A stretch of DNA of 64,000 bases from positions 434,001-498,000 of the forward strand of contig NZ_VNIP01000001.1 of assembly GCF_008370325.1 (NCBI RefSeq). Reading direction: 5' to 3'. The notes below the pieces were generated by a model. It worked only from the letters and a program-made list of their open reading frames with translations. It was not told the DNA's origin and did no database searches. The DNA is from Martinezella tropici. GTDB lineage: Bacteria > Pseudomonadota > Alphaproteobacteria > Rhizobiales > Rhizobiaceae. Numbering within the stretch: position 1 is the first letter of the stretch; the number at the start of each line of letters is the position of its first letter. Position numbers and translations under genes: made by a program. Of the stretch, positions 7,963 to 15,973 are shown one piece after another.

Positions 7963-8598
7963 ATGGCGAACGCGAAGAGCGCTTTTGGCGTCTGGAATAC
8001 ATCCGCGACCCGGCATTCATGGGTCGAGGACCTTCAGGGTATCATTTGCGGCAGCCTGATTTCGTCGCTCGGGCTGTTCTGCCTTTCCAGCGCCGGCCTT
8101 CTGACCGGCAGCACCGCCGGCATCGCTTTCCTGCTGCATTACGCGATCGGCGTGAATTTCGGCCTGGCCTTCTTCGTCGTCAACCTGCCGTTCTTCTATC
8201 TGTCGCTGAAACAGCTCGGCCCGGCCTTCACCATCAAGACCTTCATCGCCATCGCGCTGACCTCGCTGCTGACCAACTTGCAGCCGCTTCTCTTCGATGT
8301 CGCGCATATCAATGCGCTGTGGTCGGCGGTCCTCGGCGGCATTCTGCTCGGCTTCGGACTGCTCGCGCTCTATCGCCATCGCGCCAGCCTCGGCGGCGTC
8401 GGTATTCTGGGGATTTATCTGCAGGAACGTTTCGGCATCAGGGCGGGGCTGGTGCAGCTTGCAATCGATCTATGCGTGCTCGCAGTCGCTTTTGCGGTGA
8501 CTACGCCCTTTGTGGTCATCTGCTCGGTGATCGGCGCAATCGCGCTCAACCTCTTCGTCGCGATCAATCATCGTTCGGATCGCTACATAGCGCTGTAA
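7963..8598 (+). CDS. YitT family integral membrane protein
   Basis: A 211-residue protein with about six hydrophobic helices. The segment GIICGSLISSLGLFCLSSAG, then LLTGSTAGIAFLLHY, matches the first module of YitT-type membrane proteins. The start at 7963 is favoured over 7942 because GGGGAAAG precedes it. The N-terminus (ANAKSAFGVWNTSATRHSW) is hydrophilic. No C-terminal DUF2179 domain is present, so this is the short form. Function is unknown. Confidence 0.82.
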   Translation: MANAKSAFGVWNTSATRHSWVEDLQGIICGSLISSLGLFCLSSAGLLTGSTAGIAFLLHYAIGVNFGLAFFVVNLPFFYLSLKQLGPAFTIKTFIAIALTSLLTNLQPLLFDVAHINALWSAVLGGILLGFGLLALYRHRASLGGVGILGIYLQERFGIRAGLVQLAIDLCVLAVAFAVTTPFVVICSVIGAIALNLFVAINHRSDRYIAL

Positions 8599-8606
8599 GC
8601 TGATGC

Positions 8607-8798
8607 TTATTGCTTGCGGGTCTCGTCGGATTCGATGATCGCGGCTTCGTGATACCAGCTGTCGAATGCGGCCGTCGCAATGGTCGGGCCGATATCCGGG
8701 GTAAGGTTCACCTTCGGACGCTGGCTGACCGCCGTGGAGCGGGCCGTGACGGGAAACTGATAGATCTTTGCGGCTTCGTGCCGAGTACCGATTGCCAT
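8607..8798 (-). CDS. gstI: GstI-like glutamine synthetase translational inhibitor (DUF2735)
   Basis: A 63-residue protein containing KIYQFPVTAR and ending DSWYHEAAIIESDETRKQ. In Rhizobium leguminosarum, gstI encodes a protein of the same length, lies upstream of and divergent from glnII, and lowers GSII synthesis after transcription. Position, orientation, size and partner all match here, and the sequence also fits DUF2735. GGGAGAGA precedes the ATG. By analogy, it would be expressed in nitrogen excess and shut off when NtrC activates glnII. A TATATAT box on the minus strand near 8850 could be its -10 element. The identity rests on context and recalled family features, not an alignment. Confidence 0.85.
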   Translation of the reverse strand: MAIGTRHEAAKIYQFPVTARSTAVSQRPKVNLTPDIGPTIATAAFDSWYHEAAIIESDETRKQ

Positions 8799-9131
8799 TC
8801 GTTGTCTCTCCCTTTTTGGTGTTCAAGCGGGCGCGCTTCAAGAGACAGCTCATATATAGCAAAGCCGAAGGCGAATATCATCATTCCGCTTAAAAAAAAT
8901 GCTAAATGATGAAATTGTAGGCAATTTAACGATGGCGTGGTCGATGCCATTTCTTTAATCTGCCGGTTTTCCAAACCACTCCTTGGGTCAGCGAGCCTGC
9001 GACATCTTGTCAGCTCAGTTGGAACCGCGCCGGCGATTTGAAAAGAATCCGATGTTTGGCGCCCGGAAATCTTGCCCGAATATGACCGAATCATAAAAAT
9101 CCCGCCTGACCAGCTAGGTGTCGATGCGATC

Positions 9132-9147
9132 TGGCACGGCAAATGCA
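9132..9147 (+). promoter_or_regulatory. Sigma-54 (-24/-12) promoter of glnII
   Basis: TGGCACGGCAAATGCA matches the sigma-54 consensus TGGCAC-N5-TTGCA in 15 of the relevant positions, with the invariant GG (9133-9134) and GC (9145-9146) separated by exactly ten bases. Transcription should start near 9158, leaving an 85-base leader before the glnII ATG. glnII is NtrC/sigma-54 dependent in rhizobia. I could not identify a convincing NtrC enhancer in the upstream 300 bp by eye. Confidence 0.9.
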
Positions 9148-9181
9148 TCTCCCTTAGCAGCCGTTCGTAGTGAGGAATTTT

Positions 9182-9207
9182 CCGGCGGGCGCGCCGGCCA
9201 AGTTTTT
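9182..9207 (+). promoter_or_regulatory. GC-rich hairpin with T tract in the glnII leader
   Basis: CCGGCG (9182-9187), loop GGCG and CGCCGG (9192-9197) form a perfect six-pair stem, followed by CCAAG and five T residues. It lies between the sigma-54 promoter and the glnII Shine-Dalgarno sequence. It could act as a weak terminator or as the structured target through which GstI lowers glnII expression. This is inference; only the stem is seen. Confidence 0.55.
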
Positions 9208-9242
9208 CCTACTTCGCCTGATTAACTGTTATGAGGTGCGTA

Positions 9243-10283
9243 ATGACGAAATTTAAGCTCGAGTACATTTGGCTCGACGGGTACACCCCGGTACCGAACC
9301 TGCGCGGTAAAACGCAGATCAAGGAATTCGACGCATTTCCGACGCTCGAGCAGCTTCCGCTTTGGGGCTTCGACGGTTCGTCGACGATGCAGGCCGAAGG
9401 CCGCAGCTCCGATTGCGTGCTGAAGCCCGTCGCCATCTATCCGGACCCGGCCCGTACCAACGGCGCGCTCGTCATGTGCGAAGTCATGATGCCGGATGGC
9501 GTAACCCCGCATCCGTCCAACAGCCGCGCCACCATCCTCGACGACGAAGACGCATGGTTCGGCTTCGAGCAGGAATACTTCTTCTATCAGGACGGCCGTC
9601 CGCTCGGCTTCCCGGAAGCGGGCTATCCGGCCCCGCAAGGTCCGTACTACACCGGCGTCGGCTACAAGAACGTCGGCGATGTCGCCCGCGAGATCGTTGA
9701 AGAGCATCTCGACCTTTGCCTCGAAGCAGGCATCAACCACGAAGGCATCAACGCCGAAGTGGCCAAGGGTCAGTGGGAATTCCAGATTTTCGGCAAGGGC
9801 TCCAAGAAGGCCGCCGACCAGATCTGGATGGCGCGCTACCTGCTCCTGCGCCTGTGCGAAAAGTACGGCATCGACATCGAGTTCCATTGCAAGCCGCTCG
9901 GCGATACCGACTGGAACGGCTCGGGCATGCACTGCAACTTCTCGACCAAGTTCATGCGCGAAGTCGGCGGCAAGGCCTATTTCGAAGCGCTCATGGCTCA
10001 GTTCGACAAGAACCTCGAAGACCACATCGCTGTCTACGGCCCGGACAACCATATGCGCCTGACCGGCAAGCATGAAACGGCTCCGTGGAACAAGTTCAGC
10101 TATGGCGTTGCCGACCGCGGCGCTTCCATCCGTGTTCCGCACTCCTTCATCAAGAACGATTACAAGGGCTATCTCGAAGATCGTCGCCCGAACTCGCAAG
10201 GCGACCCCTACCAGATCGCTTCGCAGGTCCTGAAGACCATCTCGGAAGTTCCGACGGCGGATTTCGGCTCGGTTGCGGCCTGA
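9243..10283 (+). CDS. glnII: Glutamine synthetase II (eukaryotic type)
   Basis: GSII condenses ammonia and glutamate to glutamine using ATP; it is the octameric, heat-labile enzyme that rhizobia carry beside GlnA and use under nitrogen limitation. At 346 residues it has family length. Motifs visible are FKLEYIWLDGYTP at the N-terminus, LPLWGFDGSST, AWFGFEQEYFFYQ (metal-binding glutamates), GINAEVAKGQWEFQI, GSGMHCNFSTKFMR and RGASIRVPH. I start at the second ATG (9243), preceded by GAGGTG, since homologues begin at this lysine-rich segment. It has its own sigma-54 promoter and a strong terminator. Confidence 0.97.
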   Translation: MTKFKLEYIWLDGYTPVPNLRGKTQIKEFDAFPTLEQLPLWGFDGSSTMQAEGRSSDCVLKPVAIYPDPARTNGALVMCEVMMPDGVTPHPSNSRATILDDEDAWFGFEQEYFFYQDGRPLGFPEAGYPAPQGPYYTGVGYKNVGDVAREIVEEHLDLCLEAGINHEGINAEVAKGQWEFQIFGKGSKKAADQIWMARYLLLRLCEKYGIDIEFHCKPLGDTDWNGSGMHCNFSTKFMREVGGKAYFEALMAQFDKNLEDHIAVYGPDNHMRLTGKHETAPWNKFSYGVADRGASIRVPHSFIKNDYKGYLEDRRPNSQGDPYQIASQVLKTISEVPTADFGSVAA

Positions 10284-10328
10284 TCGTTTCCGGCCTGGCT
10301 TGCCAAGCATAGGAAAACCAATGCATGA

Positions 10329-10353
10329 CGCGGGGCTTCGGCCCCGCGTTTTT
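10329..10353 (+). terminator. Intrinsic terminator of glnII
   Basis: CGCGGGGC, a TTCG tetraloop and GCCCCGCG make a perfect eight-pair stem followed at once by TTTTT. It lies 45 bp after the glnII stop. Confidence 0.93.
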
Positions 10354-10424
10354 CGTTTTGGAATTTTATCAGGCCGCGGCTGTCGCTCAGACCCTCTTAG
10401 GCCCCCGCTGCTAACCCCCACGGT

Positions 10425-10596
10425 CCGTCATCCTCGGGCTTGATCCGAGGATCCACGCCCAAGCTACCGACCATATGAGAAGGTTTTTGGTGTGTATCGC
10501 ATCAAGGATGCGCGCTCGCCGGTACTCGTTAACAGCATTCCTGCCGAGCCGACTTCCTTGTGCCTGGATCCTCGGGTCAAGCCCGAGGATGACGGC
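10425..10596. repeat. Paired inverted REP-like element, copy A
   Basis: Two palindromic units lie in opposite orientation. The left unit starts near 10425 (CCGTCATCCTCGGGCTTGAT, then CCGAGGATCCACGCC). The right unit ends near 10596 (GGATCCTCGGGTCAAGCCCG, then AGGATGACGG). About 105 bp of unrelated sequence lies between them. The same arrangement recurs at 11766-11928. Each unit is itself a palindrome (ATCCTCGG...CCGAGGAT). The rest of 10284-10642 holds only the glnII terminator. Confidence 0.88.
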
Positions 10597-10642
10597 GTTC
10601 AAGGGAGGGCTCTGGCCATAACGCGCTTGGAGAAAAGTAGGC

Positions 10643-11104
10643 TCAAACAGCCTTGCTTGCCGCATCCACCGGATGCTGCGCGCGGAAGCCGACGGCAAGG
10701 CGGTTCCAGATATTGATCGTGCCGATCGCCACCGTGATCTTGACGATCTCCTCCTCGCTGAAATGCTGCTTCAGCGGCTCGAAGTCGGCATCCGGTATGC
10801 CGGTCTGGGCGATCTTGGTGACGGAGTCGACCCAGCGGAGCAGGGCGCGTTCGCGGTCGTCATAGACGGGCGATTCCCACCAGACGCACATCAGGTTGAT
10901 CCACTGCTCGCTGAGGCCGTCATGCCGGGCTTCCTTCACGTGCATGTCGACACAGTAAGCACAGCCATTGATCTGCGAGGCGCGGAGTTTGATCAGATGG
11001 ATGAAGCGGCGCTCGAGGCCGCTACTCTGAACGAAGTTTTCCAGCGCGACGATGGCCTTGTAGGAGTCGGGGGAGGCTTTGGCGAAGTTGAAACGCGGAT
11101 GCAT
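10643..11104 (-). CDS. AhpD-like carboxymuconolactone decarboxylase family protein
   Basis: A 153-residue helical protein. The redox motif GCAYCVDMHVKEA gives the CxxC plus downstream histidine typical of AhpD-type alkylhydroperoxidases, and LRASQINGCAYC is the usual lead-in. Later segments (RALLRWVDSVTKI, then EEIVKITVAIGTINIWNRL) fit the family core. It probably reduces peroxides or acts as a thiol carrier in the cytoplasm. The start at 11102-11104 follows AAGGAG at good spacing. It lies 28 bp after the Rrf2-family regulator on the same strand, implying a redox-controlled two-gene operon. Confidence 0.9.
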   Translation of the reverse strand: MHPRFNFAKASPDSYKAIVALENFVQSSGLERRFIHLIKLRASQINGCAYCVDMHVKEARHDGLSEQWINLMCVWWESPVYDDRERALLRWVDSVTKIAQTGIPDADFEPLKQHFSEEEIVKITVAIGTINIWNRLAVGFRAQHPVDAASKAV

Positions 11105-11132
11105 GGTCTTCTCCTTGGGTTTAAATTGAGGT

Positions 11133-11636
11133 TCAGTTTTTGGTCTTGCGTTCATGCAGCTCGAGAAAGGCGCAGCCTCTCGCGGCGATCCCGCCATCTG
11201 TGTCTGTCTGTTTGAGATCGGCCAGCACGTCGGCGATCCTCATCTTGGCCAATTCGGCCCGATAGGCGCGCTCGGCCGCCAGCATGGCGGCATTGATGCC
11301 GCAGGGCTTTGCGAAGTAACGCCCCGGCAGCGGATTTGGTCCGCGTTGACGGATTTCGGCACAGCGGAAGGCCGGCGCCGGGCCTTCCGCCGCCAGCACG
11401 ATATCGAGCAGGCTGATGGCCTCCGGCTTGCGCGCCAGCCGGTATCCACCCTTCGGCCCCGGCACGGTGTCGAGAATGCCGGCGCCCGAAAGCGCCTGCA
11501 GATGCTTCAGGAGGTAGCTGACCGAAACGCCGTGGAATTCCGCAAGCGCAGCCGCCGAAAGCACACCGCCATCGGACAATCCCGCCAGCATGGCAACGCA
11601 GTGAATGGATTGTTCGACGCCGTCTCCGAGCTTCAT
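11133..11636 (-). CDS. Rrf2 family transcriptional regulator
   Basis: A 167-residue protein. The winged-helix N-terminal half has the Rrf2 pattern: EQSIHCVAMLAGL, then AEFHGVSVSYLLKHLQALSGAGILDTVPGPKGGYRLAR, with the GGYRLAR wing. Only a cysteine around FRCAEI and one in KPCGIN are seen in the sensor region, not the three-cysteine Fe-S cluster pattern of IscR/NsrR, so the ligand may differ. It leads an operon with the AhpD-like gene and probably represses it. Confidence 0.88.
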   Translation of the reverse strand: MKLGDGVEQSIHCVAMLAGLSDGGVLSAAALAEFHGVSVSYLLKHLQALSGAGILDTVPGPKGGYRLARKPEAISLLDIVLAAEGPAPAFRCAEIRQRGPNPLPGRYFAKPCGINAAMLAAERAYRAELAKMRIADVLADLKQTDTDGGIAARGCAFLELHERKTKN

Positions 11637-11765
11637 TTCTTAGCCTTTCTTATCATGGATATTTTTTATCTACGATTGTGATGGGAGTCAAGTGCGGAAT
11701 GCGAACAGGATTGTTGTTTGGCGGATGAGCACGAAGTGCTCGCTTAAGAATGCGGTCCGCAAGTG

Positions 11766-11928
11766 GGTTCCGTCATCCTCGGGCTTGACCCGAGGATCCA
11801 CGCCCAAGCCTCGTAATTATGGACTGTAGCTGACAAAGGCAGATATCCATCCCAGTCCATTGAATGACTTCGATACCAATCGGAAGCGCCTGTGCCTGGA
11901 TCCTCGGGTCAAGCCCGAGGATGACGGT
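11766..11928. repeat. Paired inverted REP-like element, copy B
   Basis: The two units match copy A. The left unit starts near 11766 (CCGTCATCCTCGGGCTTGAC, then CCGAGGATCCACGCCCAAG). The right unit ends near 11928 (TGCCTGGATCCTCGGGTCAA, then GCCCGAGGATGACGG). Spacing and order match copy A while the DNA between the units is unrelated, so the pair itself is the conserved unit. The element lies between the Rrf2 gene and the helicase gene and can be read through as codons upstream of the true helicase start. Confidence 0.88.
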
Positions 11929-11988
11929 GCGTGTGGAGGCTATGGACATACAGCCGCCTTGGCAGAGGAACACACTGTGTCCGCCCTC

Positions 11989-14553
11989 ATGCTTCTTAAA
12001 ACCCCCGCTTCCTATCCTCCACATTTCAACTACATTCAGCCCGTGGACCAGATCGACCCGGAAACCCGTCTTGCCTTGCCCGCCCCCTTCACCCGCTGGT
12101 TTGCGGAAAAGGGCTGGCAGCCGCGTGCCCATCAGCTGGAATTGCTTGCTCGTGCCGAAGCGGGTGAAAGCACGCTGCTGATTGCGCCGACCGGCGCAGG
12201 CAAGACGCTCGCCGGTTTCCTTCCGTCGCTGACGGATATCACCCGGCGCGGCAAGATCCCGCCGGGATCGGCCTTCACCGGCATTCATACGCTCTACATC
12301 TCGCCGCTGAAGGCGCTGGCGGTCGATATCGAGCGCAACCTGATGAAGCCCGTTTCGGAAATGGGTCTGCCTGTTACAGTCGAAAATCGCACCGGCGATA
12401 CGCCGAGCGGCAAGCGGCAGCGGCAGAAGCTCAATCCGCCCGATATCCTGCTGACGACGCCGGAGCAGGTGGCGCTGTTGCTCGCCAATCGTGAGGCCGA
12501 GCGCTTCTTCAAGGACCTGAAATATATCGTCTTTGACGAACTGCATTCGCTCGTCACCTCCAAGCGCGGCCATATGCTGTCGCTCGGCCTTGCCCGCATC
12601 CGCAGACTGGCGCCGCGCGTGCAGACTATCGGTCTTTCGGCGACTGTCGCTGACCCGATGGACCTGCAGAAATGGCTGGTGGCGCAAGAGCCGGGGGAGG
12701 AACGCCATGCCGGCCTCGTCATCGTTGAGGGTGGCGCCAAGCCGGATATCTCGATTCTGTCGACGGAAGAGCGCATCCCCTGGTCCGGCCACTCGGCCAA
12801 ATATGCGATCCCGGATATCTATCGCGAGCTGAAGGCGCATCGCACGACACTGCTCTTCGTCAACACGCGTTCGCAGGCCGAAATGCTGTTCCAGGAGCTG
12901 TGGTCGGCCAATGACGACAATCTGCCGATCGCCCTTCATCATGGCTCGCTCGATGTCGGTCAGCGCCGCAAGGTGGAAGCGGCTATGGCGGAAAACCGGC
13001 TGCGCGCTGTCGTCGCCACCTCCACACTCGATCTTGGCATAGACTGGGGCGACGTCGATCTCGTCATCCATGTCGGTGCGCCCAAAGGCGCAAGCCGCCT
13101 TGCCCAGCGCATCGGCCGCGCCAATCACCGCATGGACGAGCCGTCGAAAGCGATCCTGGTGCCGGCCAACCGTTTCGAGGTCATGGAATGCCAGGGAGCG
13201 CTCGATGCCAATTATATCGGCGCGCAGGATACGCCGCCGATCGGTGCTGGCGCACTCGACGTCCTCGCTCAGCATGTGCTCGGCATGGCCTGCGCCGAGC
13301 CCTTCGACATGCTCGAGCTTTATGACGAGGTGCAGAGTGCGGCTCCCTATGCCGAGCTTTCCTGGGAGACCTTCGAGCGCATCGTCGATTTCGTTGCCAC
13401 CGGCGGCTATGCGCTCCGGACCTATGAGCGCTACGCCCGCATCCGCAAGACGGCGGATGGGCGCTGGCGAGTCTCCAATCCGCAGGTCGCGCAGCAATAT
13501 CGCCTGAACCTTGGCACGATCGTCGAGGAGGCGATGCTGAATATCCGGCTGGTGAAGCGCAACGCACTGGGCTCGCTCGGAAGAGGCGGCGCGCCGCTCG
13601 GCAAGGTCGAGGAATATTTCGTCGAGCAGCTTTCGCCCGGCGATACCTTCCTCTTTTCCGGCAAGGTGCTGCGCTTCGAAGGCATTCGCGAGAGCGAATG
13701 CCTGGCCTCGCAGGCCTTCTCGATGGATCCGAAAATCCCCTCCTATGCTGGCGGCAAGTTTCCGCTTTCCACCTATCTCGCCGATCAGGTGCGGGCGATG
13801 ATTGCCGATCCCGACCGGCGGCACCGCCTGCCGGATCAGGTGCGCGATTGGCTGGAAATTCAAAACGAGAAGTCGCTGCTGCCGAAGCGCGACGAGTTTC
13901 TGATCGAGACTTTTCCGCGTGGCAGCCGCGCTTACCTCGTCGCCTATCCTTTCGAAGGCAGGCTGGCGCACCAGACGCTCGGCATGCTCCTGACCCGAAG
14001 ACTGGAGCGAGCGGGCGCGAAGCCCATGGGCTTCGTCGCGACCGATTATTCGCTCGGCATATGGGGTCTGGAGGACATGGGGCTGATGATCGCAAATCGG
14101 CGTCTCAGCCTCTCCGATCTCTTCGACGAGGACATGCTCGGCGACGATCTCGAGGCCTGGCTCGGCGAATCCTTCCTGTTGAAACGGACCTTCCGCAATT
14201 GCGCCATCATCGCCGGTTTGATCGAACGCCGCCATCCCGGCAAGGAAAAAACCGGACGGCAGATGACGGTATCGGCCGATCTGATCTATGACGTGCTGCG
14301 CGGCCATGAGCCCGACCATATCCTGCTGCAGGCGACGAGGCAGGATGCGGCAACGGGGCTTTTGGATATTGGTCGTCTTGCGGATATGCTGAAGCGAATC
14401 AAGGGCCATATCATCCACCGCGCGCTGGATCACATCTCGCCGCTCGCCGTGCCGGTGATGCTGGAAATCGGTAAGGTATCCGTGCCGGGCGAGGCGCATG
14501 ATGTGGTGCTGGCGGAAGCGGCTGACGATCTGATCCGAGAAGCCATGGAATGA
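11989..14553 (+). CDS. Ligase-associated DNA damage response DEXH-box helicase (Lhr family)
   Basis: An 854-residue superfamily 2 helicase. Walker A is APTGAGKTLAGFL, motif Ia ISPLKALAVDIERNL, motif II FDELHSL, motif III GLSATVADP, and motif VI is near RLAQRIGRANHR. The long Lhr-type C-terminal region follows. Length and the downstream partner fit the ligase-associated helicase of bacterial four-gene DNA damage clusters. The open frame extends back to 11860, but those codons translate a REP-like repeat, so I start at ATG 11989. A GTG at 11977 with AGAGGA upstream is an equally possible start. It is followed 21 bp later by the PdeM-type gene. Confidence 0.88.
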   Translation: MLLKTPASYPPHFNYIQPVDQIDPETRLALPAPFTRWFAEKGWQPRAHQLELLARAEAGESTLLIAPTGAGKTLAGFLPSLTDITRRGKIPPGSAFTGIHTLYISPLKALAVDIERNLMKPVSEMGLPVTVENRTGDTPSGKRQRQKLNPPDILLTTPEQVALLLANREAERFFKDLKYIVFDELHSLVTSKRGHMLSLGLARIRRLAPRVQTIGLSATVADPMDLQKWLVAQEPGEERHAGLVIVEGGAKPDISILSTEERIPWSGHSAKYAIPDIYRELKAHRTTLLFVNTRSQAEMLFQELWSANDDNLPIALHHGSLDVGQRRKVEAAMAENRLRAVVATSTLDLGIDWGDVDLVIHVGAPKGASRLAQRIGRANHRMDEPSKAILVPANRFEVMECQGALDANYIGAQDTPPIGAGALDVLAQHVLGMACAEPFDMLELYDEVQSAAPYAELSWETFERIVDFVATGGYALRTYERYARIRKTADGRWRVSNPQVAQQYRLNLGTIVEEAMLNIRLVKRNALGSLGRGGAPLGKVEEYFVEQLSPGDTFLFSGKVLRFEGIRESECLASQAFSMDPKIPSYAGGKFPLSTYLADQVRAMIADPDRRHRLPDQVRDWLEIQNEKSLLPKRDEFLIETFPRGSRAYLVAYPFEGRLAHQTLGMLLTRRLERAGAKPMGFVATDYSLGIWGLEDMGLMIANRRLSLSDLFDEDMLGDDLEAWLGESFLLKRTFRNCAIIAGLIERRHPGKEKTGRQMTVSADLIYDVLRGHEPDHILLQATRQDAATGLLDIGRLADMLKRIKGHIIHRALDHISPLAVPVMLEIGKVSVPGEAHDVVLAEAADDLIREAME

Positions 14554-14574
14554 CGACGAAGGTAGACTAAATTG

Positions 14575-15315
14575 ATGAACCGCCTGGCGCTCGCGCGAGA
14601 GATGAACGGCCAAGTCAAGAACGGATCGACGCCCCCTTCGGGCGTCGAGACCGTCGTTCAAGGCGTTGCCGCCGTCTGCGATCCGATGGGTGCGCTTTAT
14701 CTGCCGGATAGCGGCATTCTCGTCGTCTCCGATCTGCATCTTGAAAAGGGAGCGGCTTTCGCCCGTCGCGGCATGCTGCTGCCGCCCTATGATACGCTGG
14801 CGACACTGACGGTTCTTGCGGCCGTCATCGGCCGTTACGATCCGAAACTCGTGGTGTCGCTCGGCGACAATTTTCATGATCGGGTCGGTTCACAGCATCT
14901 GCCGGAAGAGTTTCGCGGCCTGATCGTTAGCATGGCCCGCGGCCGCGAATGGATCTGGATCAACGGCAATCATGATCCGGACGGCACGGTCGATCTGCCC
15001 GGCCATTCGGTTGACGAGATGCATTACGGTGGGCTCACCTTCCGCCATGAGCCGAAAGTGGGCCAGCAGGCCGGTGAGATCGCCGGCCACCTGCATCCCT
15101 CCGCCACTGTTCGACGCCGCGAAAAATCGGTGCGCCGCCCGTGCTTTGCAACGGATGGCGCCCGCCTGCTGATGCCGGCCTTCGGCGTGATGACCGGCGG
15201 CCTCGATCTTCGCCACAAGGCCATAGCCGGCCTCTTCGAGCGGGAAAGCCTGATCGCCCATCTGCTCGGCCGCGACCGCATCTATTCGGTGCGGTTCGGC
15301 AACCTCTCGGCCTAG
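14575..15315 (+). CDS. pdeM: Ligase-associated DNA damage response endonuclease PdeM (metallophosphoesterase)
   Basis: A 246-residue calcineurin-like phosphoesterase. Metal-binding motifs are visible: VVSDLHLEKG, SLGDNFHDRVG, WINGNHDP and IAGHLHP. The family is found beside the Lhr-type helicase just upstream, and often with an exonuclease and an ATP-dependent ligase. Neither of the latter two is within this window. The start at 14575 follows GAAGGTAG at long spacing; ATG 14602 is an alternative. Confidence 0.88.
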   Translation: MNRLALAREMNGQVKNGSTPPSGVETVVQGVAAVCDPMGALYLPDSGILVVSDLHLEKGAAFARRGMLLPPYDTLATLTVLAAVIGRYDPKLVVSLGDNFHDRVGSQHLPEEFRGLIVSMARGREWIWINGNHDPDGTVDLPGHSVDEMHYGGLTFRHEPKVGQQAGEIAGHLHPSATVRRREKSVRRPCFATDGARLLMPAFGVMTGGLDLRHKAIAGLFERESLIAHLLGRDRIYSVRFGNLSA

Positions 15316-15362
15316 GCAATTCCGGAAAAAATGCGCGTCGGTTTTTCGTCCGGAATTGCATG
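15316..15362. repeat. GGCAATTCCGGA palindromic repeat
   Basis: Starting right after the pdeM stop, GGCAATTCCGG pairs with CCGGAATTGC around an AT-rich middle (AAAAAATGCGCGTCGGTTTTT). A sibling copy lies inside the coding region near 17342-17386. It may also act as a transcription terminator. Confidence 0.75.
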
Positions 15363-15369
15363 ACCGTTT

Positions 15370-15930
15370 TCAGGCGGCTTTTCCCGGCTCATAACGCAGG
15401 ATCACCGCGCCTGTCTTCAATGGACGTGAATCGATGAGCTTCATCGGCCGCTGTTCGGCTGCCGGCTTGAAGTGCGGATTACCAGCGCCGAGCACGACCG
15501 GAACGACGCAGATCCGGAGCTCATCCACCAGGCCCGCCTTGAGCAGCACATCCGTCACTTCGGCGCTGCCGAAGACGAACATGGTCTTGCCGGGTTCTTG
15601 CTTCAGTCTCTTCACCTCGGCGGCAATGTCGCCAACGATGCGAGTGTTGTTCCAGTCCGCCTTGTCGAGCGTCCGCGAGGCGGCGATCTTGGCGATGCCG
15701 TTCATGTAGGCGGTGATATCAGGCGTTTCCGTTGCGGTCGGCCAATAGGCGGCCATGCCTTCGTAGGTCTTGCGGCCGAAAATCAGCAGATCGCCTTCCT
15801 TGCCGAGCTCGGTCGCATAGTGTTCCAGCTCATCGCCCCAGGCGAGCATGTGAAAATCGAGGTCCCAGGGCTTGGTTCCCTCGAAGTAGCCGTCGAGCGT
15901 CATGAGATTCCAGATAACGAGCTTCCTCAT
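15370..15930 (-). CDS. Dihydrofolate reductase-like protein (RibD C-terminal family)
   Basis: A 186-residue protein. MRKLVIWNLMTLDGYFEG begins the RibD/DHFR fold, followed by LLIFGRKTYEGMAAYWP, an NADPH-binding FVFGSAEVTDVLLKAGLVDEL, and VPVVLGAGNPHF. It belongs to the dihydrofolate reductase family of NADPH-dependent reductases; a real DHFR activity is doubtful. The ATG at 15928-15930 with GGAGGAAAAG upstream fixes the start. It is divergent from the HxlR-type gene, which probably controls it. Confidence 0.85.
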   Translation of the reverse strand: MRKLVIWNLMTLDGYFEGTKPWDLDFHMLAWGDELEHYATELGKEGDLLIFGRKTYEGMAAYWPTATETPDITAYMNGIAKIAASRTLDKADWNNTRIVGDIAAEVKRLKQEPGKTMFVFGSAEVTDVLLKAGLVDELRICVVPVVLGAGNPHFKPAAEQRPMKLIDSRPLKTGAVILRYEPGKAA

Positions 15931-15973
15931 CACTTTTCCTCCGCTGTGATAACCGCATCATAATTAAAACTGG

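Noticed and set aside
8930..9131. NtrC enhancer sites before glnII
   Set aside because: No pair close enough to the GCAC-N-GTGC pattern could be found by eye, though NtrC control is expected.
10425..11928. CRISPR-like repeats
   Set aside because: Only two units per locus, inverted to each other, with no regular spacer array or cas genes.
11773..14877. Very long minus-strand open frame opposite the helicase and PdeM genes
   Set aside because: It mirrors the plus-strand genes, has no domain pattern, and includes the repeat-coded VILGLDPRIQAQ. High GC leaves the antisense frame open.
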